Shown here in pieces: positions 11,243 through 23,232 of a DNA stretch of 64,000 bases. The notes under the pieces are model-generated. The model ran no database searches. It was not told the origin of the DNA and saw only the letters and a list, made by a program, of their open reading frames with translations. The position numbers were made by a program, and so were the translations under genes. Origin of the DNA: Labia minor (taxonomy: Eukaryota; Arthropoda; Insecta; Dermaptera; Spongiphoridae); contig OY720349.1 of assembly GCA_963082975.1 (NCBI GenBank), positions 63,920,501 to 63,984,500 on the forward strand. Reading direction: 5' to 3'. Every line of letters starts with the position of its first letter. The stretch's first letter is position 1.

Positions 11243-12536
11243 TTTAAAATAAACAATTAATTCTTTTATTTAAATAAATTAGAAGTGTAGTAAAAAAAAA
11301 TAATATTTATCACAGACGGCTTGACACTCACTTTGCTTGAACATTAGTGAATTAACAGAACTTTTAATTTTATTTTTATTTCAATTTTCTTAGCAGATTC
11401 ACCGATAATAAATATTTTTTGTACATTTCTAATTTCTTTAAATAATTAATGTTTTTTTTCTAATTTTCTATTTATTAATTTATTTTCTTCTTTTTAGTTT
11501 CAATGAATTCCTAATAAAGCTACTAATTAATAAACCACTTCAATGGTAGTAATTATAGATATGATTATTTGATGTCGGCATTTTTTTTTTTAGTCCAATC
11601 ATAGAAATATTTATTCTTATTTAATTTGTTTTTAAAATATTGATTTTACTTACACGGAAAGTACCAACACATTCAGAATAATTTTCTATACAATTGATAA
11701 TACCTAACCAAGCTAACTAATTTGTCTCTCCTATCAGAAATGATCAGTCATTCCTGGATTGAAGTTCGGTGTGTTCGAGTTTTAACGGTTGGCTGATTAT
11801 TTTCTGAATTATGAAAATTGGTCTGTTATTCATAGTTGTCCTTTAGTTAAAATCTATTTGTCCGAAACAATTATGAGGTTCATAATAACATTACCTAATA
11901 GCAATTATTTGAAATACAATAACTAGTATTAATAATCACTTTTTGACAAAGCATAAGATTATACGTATTTATAACATTTTTCAAATTATAATGAATTTTC
12001 CTAAAATATAATAAATTCGTAGATATTCGAGATTCGACAAATTGGAATGATATATCATGAAATTCAGTATATATTTAATATATAAATCCAAATAATTAAA
12101 TATAAAAAATATATAGATTCTAAAAATCTACAAATAGTAATTTAGCTTTTTCAGTGAGATTGTCATACACATAACTAATAACTTACTACTTATTTTCAAA
12201 TAGACATAAATAAAAAAAGTATAATATAAAATAAATAATCAAATTTAAATTGTAATATCGAATGAGTAGTTAATCTCACAAACAGTATCATCCTTAAATA
12301 ATGTAACACTCATTTTTTTGATAGAATATAAATATTGTAATTATTGGCAAATAAACATATTTTTTAAATTTAAATATTTTTTAGTTCATCTTCTCTTCGG
12401 AGAATTTAGCAAATCATATGGTTCTTTAGATCAGGGAAAACTGTTACAAATTTTAATTTTAATGGGAATTCCGAAAAATTAGTACTTATGATTCGGATTA
12501 GTCTCGAAGGTAGTAAATGGTCAGTAAGATAATAAA
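11243..12536. other. AT-rich non-coding DNA
   Basis: No supported feature. A less AT-rich patch at about 11690-11830 has no open frame or repeat match. Confidence 0.5.
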
Positions 12537-12650
12537 TCTATATATATAAAAAAAGGTTTTTGTCTGCACATTGCTCAGAATTTAAAAATTTTTGCATATC
12601 TTCGCGTTTCATGACCTCTAGAATCCAAAAGTGACTTTAGAATTTTTCAC

Positions 12651-12681
<31 letters not shown>

Positions 12682-12947
12682 GGTCTGTCTGTCTGTCGGT
12701 CTGTCTGTCTGTCGGTCTGTCTGTCTGTCGGTCTGTCTGTCCGGAAAATTACTATTTTATAGACTCAGAATTGGCTGAACCGATTTCTTTGAAATTACAT
12801 CACAATATTCTTATATACCCCTAGAGTAACATAGGCTATAAATTTTATTTATATGTCAACAATAACCGCAGAAATTAATTTTTTAAAGTTTATATAATTC
12901 TCCGTGTTGTTCATTCAAGAGCAGCTCGCGGCTCACTGCCGGCCTAG
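12537..12947 (+). mobile_element. Helitron-like 5' end with GTCT repeat
   Basis: It starts TCTATATATATAAAA directly after an A, a form common at arthropod Helitron 5' ends, followed by AGGTTTTTGTCTGCAC and, beyond a microsatellite, a GGCTGAACCGATTTC string also typical of such elements. CTAG at 12944-12947 after a GC-rich patch may be the 3' end, but it lacks a clean hairpin and is followed by C, not T, so the right boundary is uncertain. Confidence 0.45.
12651..12742. repeat. (GTCT)n microsatellite
   Basis: About 90 bp of GTCT with regular GTCG variants. Confidence 0.95.
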
Positions 12948-14501
12948 CGGAATCATTTCAAACAATGAATTATCATAGCTATTCCCAATCAAAGAATTAT
13001 TATAATATTTCCCTTTTTATTTTAAATTCTAATATACAAATATCAATTCAATTAAATAATTTATTCTAAAAGTTCTCAATTTAATTAAAATATTTATTAG
13101 ATCATATTTTTATCTTAAATTATTTTTTATTTAATTGAATATTTCTTCTTTTCTATAATATATATATAATAATATATAAATTTTATCATTGAATAATAAA
13201 AAAAAATATTATTTAACCTGAATTAAAATGACTGAATTATATTATCTTTGTTTTTTATTTTAATTTAATTACTCTATTATTAATTACTAAATATATATAT
13301 ATATTATATAAAAATTAAAATATGATGATATAAAGTTGTTTTAAATTTTTGACATTTTTAAATTGGGTATATTTTTTAAATTTATTAAAATGTCTTTTTT
13401 ATTTATTATGTTTAAAAGATTCATTTTTATTATGTGATATTAATAAAAAATAACGATGCTCTGTGCAAGTCGAATCATGTTGCACATAATTAAATAACAA
13501 TTGCCAAACAAAGAATATAATATTTTTTTAAATTCTTATATTTAAATATCATTTCAATTAAATAATTTATTCTAAAAGGTCTCATTTTAATTAATTTAAT
13601 AAAATATTTAAATCACCATTCAATTTTTTATTAATAGGCTTCTTTTTTTATTTTTAATTTTTAATAAATTCTCTTTTTTTGATATGATATTAATAAAAAA
13701 TAATATTAAATTGTATATAAATATAAAAATTAGAATATTTGAATTTTTTTAAATTTTAACACATGTAATCAATCATATGCATTAAGAATTGAAAATTTTT
13801 AAAATCAACTTGCTATTAAATTCAGAAAAAAAATACTGATATATAGAATATATAGACTATTCGAATATAATTTAAAACTCTCTTTCTCTCCTTCTATTTT
13901 AAATTAAAAAAACGGAGTTTTAAGAAATTTAGATGCCATATGCAACATGGGTGGGTAAATGAATTGGGCTGGAAGAGGAGGCAATTTATAATTTTCTTCT
14001 AATTCAGATTTAGGACAAATCGTACAACATTATATCAAATCTCGCTAAGAACATTCAATATTTTTGTACACAAATTATTCAGAGTATTGGCTAAGCGTAT
14101 CACTCACAATCAGTTTAAATTGAAATTTATATAAATTAACAAAGTGAAAATTTTTATTTGTTTAAATTTTATTATAATGAATCAAAAAAAATTAAATATA
14201 TAGATCACATGATTAAAAGAAGCAAAAAACTTGAGAGAAAATAACTGTTGGATGGAGGTCGGACATGACAGAAACTGTAAGCGAAATCTTCATATTACGA
14301 CGAATAATTTTCAAATCCCCTAGCACCACAGAATTAGATAAGTTTCTTTTAAGGGAGGAAATTAACTAAAATCTAGAAAAATTAATAAATGAACTTAATA
14401 ATAAAAAAAACAAATAAATCAATTAATTTAAATTAATACTATTAATGAATGTATATATTGGTCATTTATCTATAGTTTTATACCGTTAATTTTTATAAAT
14501 T
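12948..14501. other. AT-rich non-coding DNA
   Basis: Long AT-rich stretch; no gene, element terminus or inverted repeat supported. Confidence 0.5.
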
Positions 14502-14509
14502 GTCTCAAG

Positions 14510-15171
14510 CAGGGCCGCGACGTGGGTACAAAGCGCCCGTGTGCAAATTTTTAAAAAGCGCCCCCTCTATCAATAGAACAATAAAATCAAATAAAACATT
14601 TAATTTTGAAAACTGTGTTTATGAATACAGAGGAATTTATCTACATAATAATAGGAAATAACAAAATAATTAACTCATTAACAATAGAAACAAGGTTAAA
14701 TTTCTAGAACAATAAACATAAAAAAAATTCAAAAATGAAAACATAATACAATATGAAATTCCATCACAAAACTATACTATTCGGATTCTTCGAGCCTTTG
14801 AAGCTACAAAACCTTTAATAATATCATATATTTCTAAGTTATCCATGATTTCATTTTCTATTGCTATCATAGAAAGATCTGTTAAGCGCTCCTGCGACAA
14901 TGTCGAACGCAAATTCGTTTTTATAATTTTTAACTTAGAGAAGCTTCGTTCACCCGAAGCTACAGTTACGGGCAAGGTTAGAAAGATACGCAGTAAAACA
15001 AACAAATTTGGAAAATATATTTAAACGTGTCGTAGGATTCACGTACACAATTATATTGATTCATTTTTAAAACACTTAAAATAAAATAAAAAAGAATGGT
15101 CAGTTTGGCGCCCCCTACACCAGGCGCCCGTGGGCAGCGCCCACCTTGCACACGTGCACGCCGCGGCCCTG
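14510..15171 (-). mobile_element. Internally deleted hAT transposon with perfect target duplication
   Basis: Terminal inverted repeats start CAGGGCCGCGACGTG on the left and, complemented, CAGGGCCGCGGCGTG on the right. The 8-bp GTCTCAAG flanks both ends (14502-14509, 15172-15179) without a mismatch. The 662-bp body retains only the C-terminal end of a transposase on the minus strand. Its GCGCCC-rich ends stand out in the AT-rich region. The perfect duplication implies fairly recent insertion by a transposase supplied in trans. Confidence 0.88.
14772..15005 (-). pseudogene. hAT transposase C-terminal dimerisation domain remnant
   Basis: The 77-codon frame reads LTLPVTVASGERSFSKLKII and then RSTLSQERLTDLSMIAIE. 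PVTVASGERSFSKLK...LRS..SQERL..L...IE is the hallmark of the hAT family C-terminal dimerisation region, close to ZMYM1-like transposases. The catalytic core and N-terminal zinc finger are gone, so the annotated methionine is only the first in a truncated frame. No function is expected. Confidence 0.85.
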
Positions 15172-15238
15172 GTCTCAAGTCTCTATTTTTGCATTTTCTC
15201 AAGTTTCATTATAAGTAAAAATATTCAATAATAATCTA

Positions 15239-16536
15239 GCAATGAAAATAAAATACCAAAATGTAATGATCAAGAAATATTATACTCTATTTCACTATTA
15301 TAACATATACAATACTTAAGAACCATAGGCGGAGGAAATATTAGGAGATATCATTGCGGGTTCAGGCCAAATCGACCAACATTAATTAAGATATTTTCAT
15401 TATGACAGATATTAGGAAAAAAACCGCGAATTCAATATTTCTATTCACTAATTATTTGTAGACATTAGTAAAACATACGCATGACTCAATAGATCCGGAT
15501 AAACTTTTTCAAATTTTCAATCTTCAAATTTGTCTTGAAGGTAGTAAAGAAAGAATAAGATGCGGAAATCAATTGTAAAATATTAGGTTACCCAGACGAC
15601 TTAAATATAATAGGAGATTCGGCAATTGCAATTACAGATAATTTAATGGAGGTTTGAAATTAATAGTGATAAGAAAAAATATTTAGTAACAAAGAGGAAG
15701 AGTATTAACATACAAAATCTTAAGATACAAAATGTAGAATTTGAATATGTAGAAAAATTGAATGTAAACACGAAGGATAATAATATTTGAGAAGAATTTA
15801 AATCGGGGTTGCATTCGGGAAACGCCTGTTATCTGCAATAAAGAGGCTTATCTCTTGAAAATTATTATCAAAGGGAATATATAAAAAGATTATTTTGCCT
15901 GTTGCATTATATGGGTGGCAGGCATGGTCTATGACCCTTGGAGATGAGAGTAGATTCAGAGTATTTGAGAATAGGATTCTTCCCTGCATTTATTGGCCAA
16001 AGAAAGATGAGGTCACCGGGTATGGGGGAGACTACATAACAAGAAATTGCATGGCCTCTCTGCATCTTCAGAAATAGTTAGGGTTATAAAAGGGAAAAAG
16101 CTGCGATAGGCAGGGCACGTGGCTAGAATGGGAGAGGAAAAAGATATTGGTGGGAAGACCGATTGGAAAACGTCCGCTTGGAAAAAAACGCGTAGGAAGG
16201 GACGTAAGAGAGATGGAACAAGGGCTCAGGATAGGGACACTTGGAGAAATGTGGTTGTTGCCGCTAAGAACTTTCGAGTATCTTTGAGCCACATAGGTAG
16301 ATAGATATAGCATATACAATAATAATATATAATTAATATAGTGATTAAATTAAAATATATTTTTTAAATAAGAACACAAAAAGAAATGAATGTTTTATGT
16401 AATATACTGATTGAAACAAAATGGATGAAAACCTTTTACTACTTTCAACCACCAAATACTATGTAACACTCGGGGGTACAGGGGGCGGAGCCCCCGTCTA
16501 GGTGTGAAGAGCGCCGAAGGCGCTCTGAGCAGCTAG
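15239..16536 (+). mobile_element. Helitron-ended element carrying a LINE fragment, copy 2 (longest)
   Basis: The right end has both hairpins, GGGGGC-GGA-GCCCCC and GAGCGCC-GAA-GGCGCTC, then TGAGCAG and CTAG followed by T, a textbook Helitron 3' terminus. The left edge is where similarity to copy 1 starts. The body from about 15300 to 16310 is a decayed LINE, followed by about 130 bp of AT-rich DNA shared by the other copies. The same LINE-to-Helitron junction in copies 1, 2 and the antisense copy at 29.5-32.9 kb means the chimaera moved as a unit. Confidence 0.72.
15310..16309 (+). pseudogene. Decayed LINE reverse transcriptase with C-terminal region
   Basis: Broken frames give, in order: the RT block CGFRPNRST (about 15357), FVDISKTY (about 15459), YPDDLNIIGDS (about 15597; the catalytic YADD box with A to P), GLKINSDKKKYLVTKRK (about 15651), LPVALYGWQAWSMTLGDESR (15898 onward), FRVFENRILPCIY, and the tail RNVVVAAKNFRVSLSHIGR to about 16300. 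This order is that of the RT and C-terminal domains of RTE/CR1-type LINEs. A deletion removes RT between about 15575 and 15595, and stops and frameshifts are frequent. It ends in a short GATA repeat. Confidence 0.75.
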
Positions 16537-16876
16537 TAAAATAATAAATAAATAAATATTTATTTGTCTTTGCCTAATCCGGAATACAAAATTATACAAT
16601 TTCATAATTTCGCACAGTTTAACAAAATTGCACAAAAATCAAACATAAAAACGTTAAAAAACAAGAAAATAAACAGTACTCCATGTTTTCACATAAAAGC
16701 CAAGATATTCCACTTTCCGTCTCACTCATTAATTATAAAACTTCTTATTCTCAGGATTGTTATTAAGTAGTGATAAATATCGCTTAGAGGGATTGAACTA
16801 AATCTAATAGCCCAAAATTTAAAATATTAGGCTACGTGGACGATTTTTCATAGAAGATTTGACAAATTCAATTAAA

Positions 16877-17505
16877 ATAAGTTGACCTGTGGCCAGGTCC
16901 GAACCGACCGACGGTTTGAAGTAAATTAATTTCCAGCTACAGAAGCAATTTCAAATAATTTTAATATATCTATTAATGTAATAAAAAACAGGTAGGCATA
17001 TAACATAAATATTTTTAATTTATTTTATTTATAATATATAAGTAAGACCAGGCTGTGACGTCAATGGCTGGATGACGTCATATAATTTTAAATCAAGAAA
17101 AAACTTATAAATATGATTTTTCTCGAGGATAAAACCAATACAAAGTGCATGATTCGTGGTGATATGTAAAAATCTCCTCATGTGAAATTTGGTGTGAAAA
17201 TAACCCTTCCCTTCCTATCGTCGATCGCTAATACTACCACTTCCGGTTTCCGGATTTGCACCAAAAATTGATCAATTCATTCCACTGATGCATTAAGTAA
17301 ATATACCAAATTTCATCAAAATCGGTTGAGCCGTTCAGGCTGTACAGATCTATACGGGCAGACGGACGGACGGACGGACGGGCAGACATCATGCTAAAAA
17401 TACTTTTTTCTGTTAAGAAAATGCATGATTCGTGGAGATATGTAAAAATCTCCACATGTGAAATTTGGTGTGAAAACAATACCTCACTTACTATCGTCGG
17501 TCGGT
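16877..17505 (-). mobile_element. Family C Helentron-like element, copy C1
   Basis: Read on the minus strand it starts ACCGACCGACGATAGTAAG and ends CGTCGGTCGGT, TCG, GACCTG-GCCA-CAGGTC, AACTTATT: a terminal 11-mer, its inverse just inside the 3' end, then a 6-bp hairpin. A short GTCC-type tandem tract lies in the 5' half. This is the same plan as family B with unrelated sequence. Two perfect TGACGTCA sites lie at 17056-17063 and 17073-17080. It is non-coding; the minus-strand frame at 17234-17479 recurs in other copies only because the repeat is conserved. Confidence 0.7.
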
Positions 17506-17510
17506 AAAAA

Positions 17511-17615
17511 GAGATATGGTAGAAAATAGAAGTTGCAAGGTATAGCTCTTAGAGGAATGTGGTTGCTGCGGCCAAGAAGTTTGTCCAAGCCACAGAGATA
17601 GATAGATAGATATTT
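17511..17615 (+). pseudogene. LINE 3' tail fragment
   Basis: GAGATATGG, then GAATGTGGTTGCTGCGGCC, AAGAAGTTTG and CCACAGAGATAGATAGATA match the LINE tail at 2.9 and 16.2 kb. It abuts family C copy C1, which may have inserted into it. Confidence 0.6.
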
Positions 17616-17894
17616 AAATTGAAAAATTATGAATATAGTCCTGTTACGCTTAACTTGATGTCAAGGAATCGAACCTAAATAACAGTAAGTTCGATTAGAT
17701 TTAAGATTAAAATAATTAAATTCCAATAGGTAGGGAAGTTTGCTAAAATGTGCTTAGATCCTGAAAATCAATATAATTACAAAAAAACTGATATTTTAAG
17801 GTTCAAAATTAGATGTTATATTATAATATAGTGTGAAGTCAATATAAAATTTGATAAGATAAATTTGAAAAAGGTGGTTTAAGCATTTAATAGC

Positions 17895-17950
17895 TTCGAC
17901 CAAAAACTTTCGGATTGAGTAATCCCAGTACGATATATAGAGATAGAAAT
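17895..17950 (+). pseudogene. Very decayed LINE tail fragment
   Basis: CGACCAAAAACTTTCGGAT followed by GATATATAGAGATAG resembles the end of the LINE copies; short and weak. Confidence 0.35.
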
Positions 17951-18014
17951 TTGATTTTTAAAGATTAATCATTTTTACGAAGAAATATGAACGACTCTTT
18001 TTTTTCATTTCCAG

Positions 18015-18076
18015 TCACTAAACCCCCACCTCCGGAGGCCTATTCGTCTTTTTTGATATTTGACATGATTGAATAA
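18015..18076 (+). CDS. Candidate last coding exon (19 codons plus stop)
   Basis: CTTTTTTTTCATTTCCAG forms a strong acceptor ending at 18014. In phase 1 the frame reads TKPPPPEAYSSFLIFDMIE and ends at a tandem TAATAA. The segment is less AT-rich than its flanks (CCCCCACCTCCGGAGGCC), as expected of coding DNA. It has the same strand, phase and 62-nt acceptor-to-stop length as the candidate at 6682-6743, and both end FL....IE before the stop. The product is not recognised and no upstream exon was identified. Confidence 0.3.
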
Positions 18077-18577
18077 TAATATAATACTGTTTTTTCATCT
18101 TCTTATTTGCTCTCATCCACCATCAATTTTCTTGTCAGTTATTCATAGATTCTCTGGCTTCTTCTCAAGTGGATAATCTTTCAAAAGAATTAAAAAAAAG
18201 CATGTGCAAGAACATTTTCTTTTCACAAATGTTCATTAAAACTAATAATTATACTTATTTTTATTATATTATCTTTAAAATAAATTTTTAAATACGTTCA
18301 TTGGATTTAATTTAATCATTTAAAGTATAATACAAAGGTTTAAAATAAATTTCATTTCTAATAAATAAATTATATAATTACAATTAATGAAATTATTTTC
18401 CAAACTACGTAGTTATCGATCATTTAATTAGTTTACTGTTCTACTTTGATGGACGATAATTAAAATTATAATCTAATACAAATACTATATAGTCATATAC
18501 TTTTAATTATTATTATGTTTATAATTATTGATAATATATTATATTGTATCTGTATCAAATTATACAAGAAAAAAAAT

Positions 18578-19177
18578 CTGGAGTGTCTCCACTCGTCTAT
18601 CTCGCAAATTTGAATTGGATTAAATAACATATATTCATTTAAATTAAATTTAATTAGTTATAAATTATAAATTAAGATTAATAAATAATATTTATTAAAC
18701 CAGCGCACGTTTGGCTCATTGTTGATGGCACCACGTCACGTGTTGGCGCGTGAAATTCGCAATGTTAAAAAATTAATTCTGGTACTTTCAGCAATTCAAT
18801 CAAGCTGAAATTCTATATATAGCAGTTTTATACAATTATTAATAATGTGAAAAATTATCAATCATATATCTTTATTTTTTCGGTCACTTTAAAAGAAAAA
18901 AAATCAAAACGTTGTAGGTAATGACCCTCTTCCTGTTGAGCTACATTTCTCAAAAGTTGATAGAAAACTACGAATTTTGAATAATGCCCATGTACCAAAT
19001 TTTATCATTCTAGCTCAAACCGTTTTTGTGTAATCTTGGTTACATATATATATATACATACAGATATTTTTCTCAACCTTAGTGAAAATGATTCAGGAAC
19101 CTTCAAAACGTATAAAATCATCAAAATCTCAACATCGAAAATTTTCATGATCGCAATACTATCTCTGGCGAGATAGT
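18578..19177 (-). mobile_element. Family B Helentron-like element, copy B2
   Basis: Complete reverse-orientation copy. The 3' hairpin CTGGAGTGTCTCCACTC is at the left edge and the 5' hairpin CTATCTCTGGCGAGATAGT at the right. The internal tract is TA-rich instead of TG. The CACGTCACGTG block is conserved near 18735. Confidence 0.75.
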
Positions 19178-19597
19178 AATAATGTATTGTATTATTGTAT
19201 TATTGATATTGATTTCCATGAAATAAATGTTCAAACTTTAAAAAAAAATGATTTAAAATATTTCTTAAAAGAATCTTAAATAAAAATAATATACATAAAA
19301 CGACTAGGAAATTATTTTTTTCAAATAAAAGCATAACAAAAAAATTAAAATAATTTTTCATTTCATAATTTAAATTCAAAAAAAACATTTAATATTTAAT
19401 TCTAATCTATAATTTTTAATTTATAATAACTTGTATTTCCCATTTATGTCATTTATTTAAAGATTTTTATCGTTTTTTGAATAATTATTTTTTCAAATTA
19501 AATTTAGATATTCCCATTAATTTTTTTTTTATTCAAGTTATTATAAAAATATATTAAGACAAATTTAAATAAATTTTCATCTACAAAAATAAAAATA

Positions 19598-20033
19598 CGA
19601 GGGTGGGGTGAAAAGTTTCCGGTCTGACCAAGAAAAACGATTTTTTAAAATTTTTTTTTTTTGCTATATTTTTCAACAGAATCTCTATCAACACTTTAAC
19701 GGTATTCTAATTAATTTAATTATTTAATTGATTTAATTTAATTTAAGTCTCATCAACAGTTATGAATCGACGCAAAAATTCGTTTGGATTACGCCTACAT
19801 CGCCAAATTGTCAGTAGAAATGTTTTTTCGAAGCAGTTTTTGGTCTAACGTTAGCAAACGCGGCACTCACGTTGCACACAGCTTTGCATATTCAAATGGT
19901 TGTGAAAAATATTTCGCACACGTTCAGCTGACATCGTACAGGTCTCAGCTATCTTGAATTCTGAAAAAGCAAACAAAAAATTTAAAAATATCGTTTTTCT
20001 TGGTCAGGCTGGAAACTTTTCACCCCACCCTCG
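19598..20033 (-). mobile_element. mariner-derived MITE, family D copy D1
   Basis: Ends CGAGGGTGGGGTGAAAAG and its inverse are flanked by TA (19596-19597, 20034-20035), as for mariner. TIRs continue about 40 bp through CCGGTCTGACCAAGAAAAAC. Read on the minus strand the interior keeps NPNEFLRRFITVDET, the mariner segment holding a catalytic-domain block, amid stops. At 436 bp it is an internally deleted non-autonomous derivative. Confidence 0.85.
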
Positions 20034-20337
20034 TATGTAGGTAAATATAATTATTTATTTTATTTATTATTGTTTTATAATTATATAACATATATTTATT
20101 TAAATGTTTTTTGACTTAGTGGAATTTTAACCTTCTTTCTCAAATACTGTATATATTCAATATATTATATTTTACCTGGCTTGAATATTTTTATATTATT
20201 TATAAATAAAGATAGTGTATTATTTATTGTAGATTACATTTTTGCCTGTAACTGAAGACCCAGTGACACATTGAAAACACAAATGAGGTAATCATCCTCA
20301 TGAAAATGATACAAAAAAGTTTTATCAACCGATCATT

Positions 20338-20416
20338 TCAATTGATAGTGATTTTTTTCTCTAAAATCACTCAACTGCAATTCCTCTTCATTTACATCTT
20401 GAATAACTGTGTTCAT
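20338..20416 (-). CDS. Short coding-like segment, possible terminal exon
   Basis: The minus-strand frame reads AMNTVIQDVNEEELQLSDF then REKNHYQLK and stop. Residue use is protein-like, unlike nearby AT-rich frames. An acceptor-like run of Ts ending CCTAAAG lies just upstream, and AATAAA follows about 110 bp downstream of the stop. It sits between a mariner MITE and B3, so it could equally be the end of an unrecognised transposon gene. No family is recognised. Confidence 0.22.
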
Positions 20417-20474
20417 GGCTTTAGGTACGATAAATTAAAAAAAATAATTTTGAAATTATGTTGTAAGAATATTT

Positions 20475-20995
20475 ACTAACTCGCCAGAGATAGTATTACT
20501 ATCACGAAAATTTTCGATGTTGAGATTTTGATGTTTTTATACGTTTTGAAGGTTCCTGAATCATTTTCACTAAGGTTGAGAAAAATGTCTGTGTGTGTGT
20601 ATGTGTGCATGTATGTAGACAAGATTACGCAAAAACGGTTTGAGCTAGAATGATGAAATTTGGTTCATGGACATTATTCAAAATTCATAGTTTTCCTTCA
20701 AATTTTGAGAAATGTAACTCAACCGTTTTGATTTTTTTTTCTTCTAAAGTGACCGTAAAAATAAAGATATATGTTTGATAATTTTTCACATGATTAATAA
20801 TTGTATAAAACTGCTATATATAGAATTTTAGCTTGATTGAATCGCTGAAAGTACCAGAATTAATTTTTTAACACTGCAAATCTCACGCGCCAACACGTGA
20901 CGTGGTGCCATCAACAAAGAGCCAAACATGCGCTGGTTTAATAAATATTATTTATTAATTTTAATTTAATTAATTTAATTTAAATTAAATTAATA
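20475..20995 (+). mobile_element. Family B Helentron-like element, copy B3 (3' truncated)
   Basis: Starts ACTAACTCGCCAGAGATAGT (one mismatch in the terminal hairpin) and follows B1 to the AT-rich segment after CATGCGCTGGTTTAAT. The inverted GCGAGATAGT and terminal hairpin are missing. Confidence 0.7.
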
Positions 20996-22946
20996 CGATA
21001 CCTATATGATAAATGATATTTTAAAATTTGTAAATTATTTTTTAATATAGAAAAATTTTTTTAACAGAATAGGGAATTTATTAAATTTCCCATTAATATT
21101 TCAAGATTTTTCCAATTGCTAATTTTATACATAGGCTGAGGATTGTTACAAGATATTTTTAAAAGAAACTAAATTCATTTCAGCGATTCTATTTTAATAA
21201 ATAAATTAATATTTTTAAAAATTTTTACTTTAGTGAGACATGAAGACTAGTTATCAATTTTTTCAAATCATGAATATTAGAAATTTTTCATAATATTTTA
21301 AAGGACTTTATTATTTTTGATTTATTATAAGAAAATATCTTTTTCATAGCATTCTTATAATTATATACAGATAAAAAAAATAATAATTTGAAAGTTCATC
21401 TATTGATAAAGGCTTAAACTAACTAACTAACTATATATACATAAATATATATATATATATTATTTCTCCTCAAAAATAAATTTTGTCCATCCGATTTCAC
21501 TTTTTAATCTCTAATCTTTATCTAGAGGTGAGTTATTCATTCATAAGAAATAATGAAAGAAATAGCGGGTGAGAAAGAGTGATGGTTGTCGTGAGATTCG
21601 ATATTGAACGGATCTGTTAGGAGTGGGAAGGATTTGAGTTGATGGGGAGTCAGGGAGGGTTGGTATTAGATGAATAGGCTTTTGAGTTGTAAATAAAAGC
21701 TTTTCATTTTTTTTATTAGACACGCATATTCTCTAAGAAATAAGAAAAGAGTAAAAGTATTCTGATGGTGTTCAAAGGGTTGGTCATCTAAAAAAAAATG
21801 TTATTTGAAATATATATAATCAATTTGATTTTTTTTTTTAAATAATTTTATTGTAATAAAGATATAGGTTACTTTCAAATTAAATATTTATAAATTTAGA
21901 ATAATTTTTAATTGTGATAATTTATATTTTAGTAATTATACTTATGTATAGCAATAAATAAACTAGTTATTATTATTGTAAAAATTATCTGTTTGTATAA
22001 TTTGTAATATTATTTTATTTTAATATTTGCTTATGTAAAATTATTTGTTAGTCCAATGAAAGAAATATTTGATGTTGGGAGATATTAGTAGGCTGCAATA
22101 GTTTATTTTATTGTAAATATATATATAATTTTTATTTTATTTTATCTTACTTATGTAAGAATATAAATATAAATAAATTTGTATACATATATGAAATTGT
22201 GTATATGTATATAATATGTCTCTTAATAATATAATATTAAACACAAGGGTTGATTGAAATGGTACACAATGTAATTGAATTTAGAATGCTTAGACGGATT
22301 AATTAATCTTAGATAATGTTAATAATGTAGTCAAATTAGCAAAATCAAATAAATAAATAAAAGAAGATCTAGAGAATGATTAAAAGTGAAGATTGAATGG
22401 TAAATAGAAGGAATGTTTTCTTTAGAATAAAAGAGATTGGGTGATGTGTGTAGAAAAGATCACTATAAGGGAAGAAGATCAAAGTTTTGACAAGAATTCC
22501 AACACCATAAATTAATGCAAGTATACATTTAAAATGATATAATTTTATAAAAACAAATAACTAAAAAAGTAATGGTTATTCAACATTGAAACTAATGAAG
22601 TTACCTATCTTGCCTTAGATAAGGGGGTCCCATAAACTATTTAAACAAGTAATATTAATGAAAAGTCAAATAGAGATATTTATAGAAAGAAATCAAAATA
22701 AAAAATTTAACTTTGAGGGATAAAAATTAAAGACCCAGCAAATTTCTCTTTCGGGATTCTGGTAAGAAGTCCACTCAGCCAACGTGATCAAAGTTTGGAA
22801 GCCAATTGAAATAGCAAGTAGTGTCCTCCGATCAAGAAAATCAAGAAAAAAGCTAAATGTGAGCCGTTGTACTGATCATATAATAACTCTAATCCGCTTA
22901 GGTCACAACCAGCTTGATAGGCACTGTTGTTTCTTATGATATATAA
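20996..22946. other. AT-rich non-coding DNA
   Basis: Nothing assigned. A purine-rich patch at 21540-21680 carries a minus-strand open frame of low complexity. A patch at 22720-22930 of balanced composition precedes the hAT at 22947. No domain or paired splice sites found. Confidence 0.45.
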
Positions 22947-23232
22947 CAGGTGTGGCCAAACTTTTAGCTTTTAGGGACTACTTTTTCAATAAAATATAGT
23001 CTGCGGTCGACTAATTGATATGGGCAAATAATTTTAAAATTTTAGAAGATAATTAAAGAAGTCATTATATCGCCGATTTAAATTGCAAACCTCCACTTTT
23101 GGTCAAAAATTACATTTTCACACTATTAGAAAGAGAAAAACACCTTACATTGGCTATGAAACACCGCTATTATGCACCTATTTAATTGAAATCACTTGAC
23201 AAGCAAAAAATTTATGCGTTTTAAGAAAGTTG

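Noticed and set aside
12651..12742. Regular GTCT/GTCG array as a CRISPR-like repeat
   Set aside because: A 4-bp microsatellite without spacers, in a eukaryotic genome.
17234..17479. Recurring frame beginning MFSHQISHVEIFTYLHESC, also at 50154 and 51437
   Set aside because: It recurs because it lies in repeat family C; the frame is cut at different points in each copy and has no domain.
17655..17690. tRNA B-box-like GGTTCGATTCC on the minus strand
   Set aside because: No A box at the right distance and no cloverleaf; chance match.
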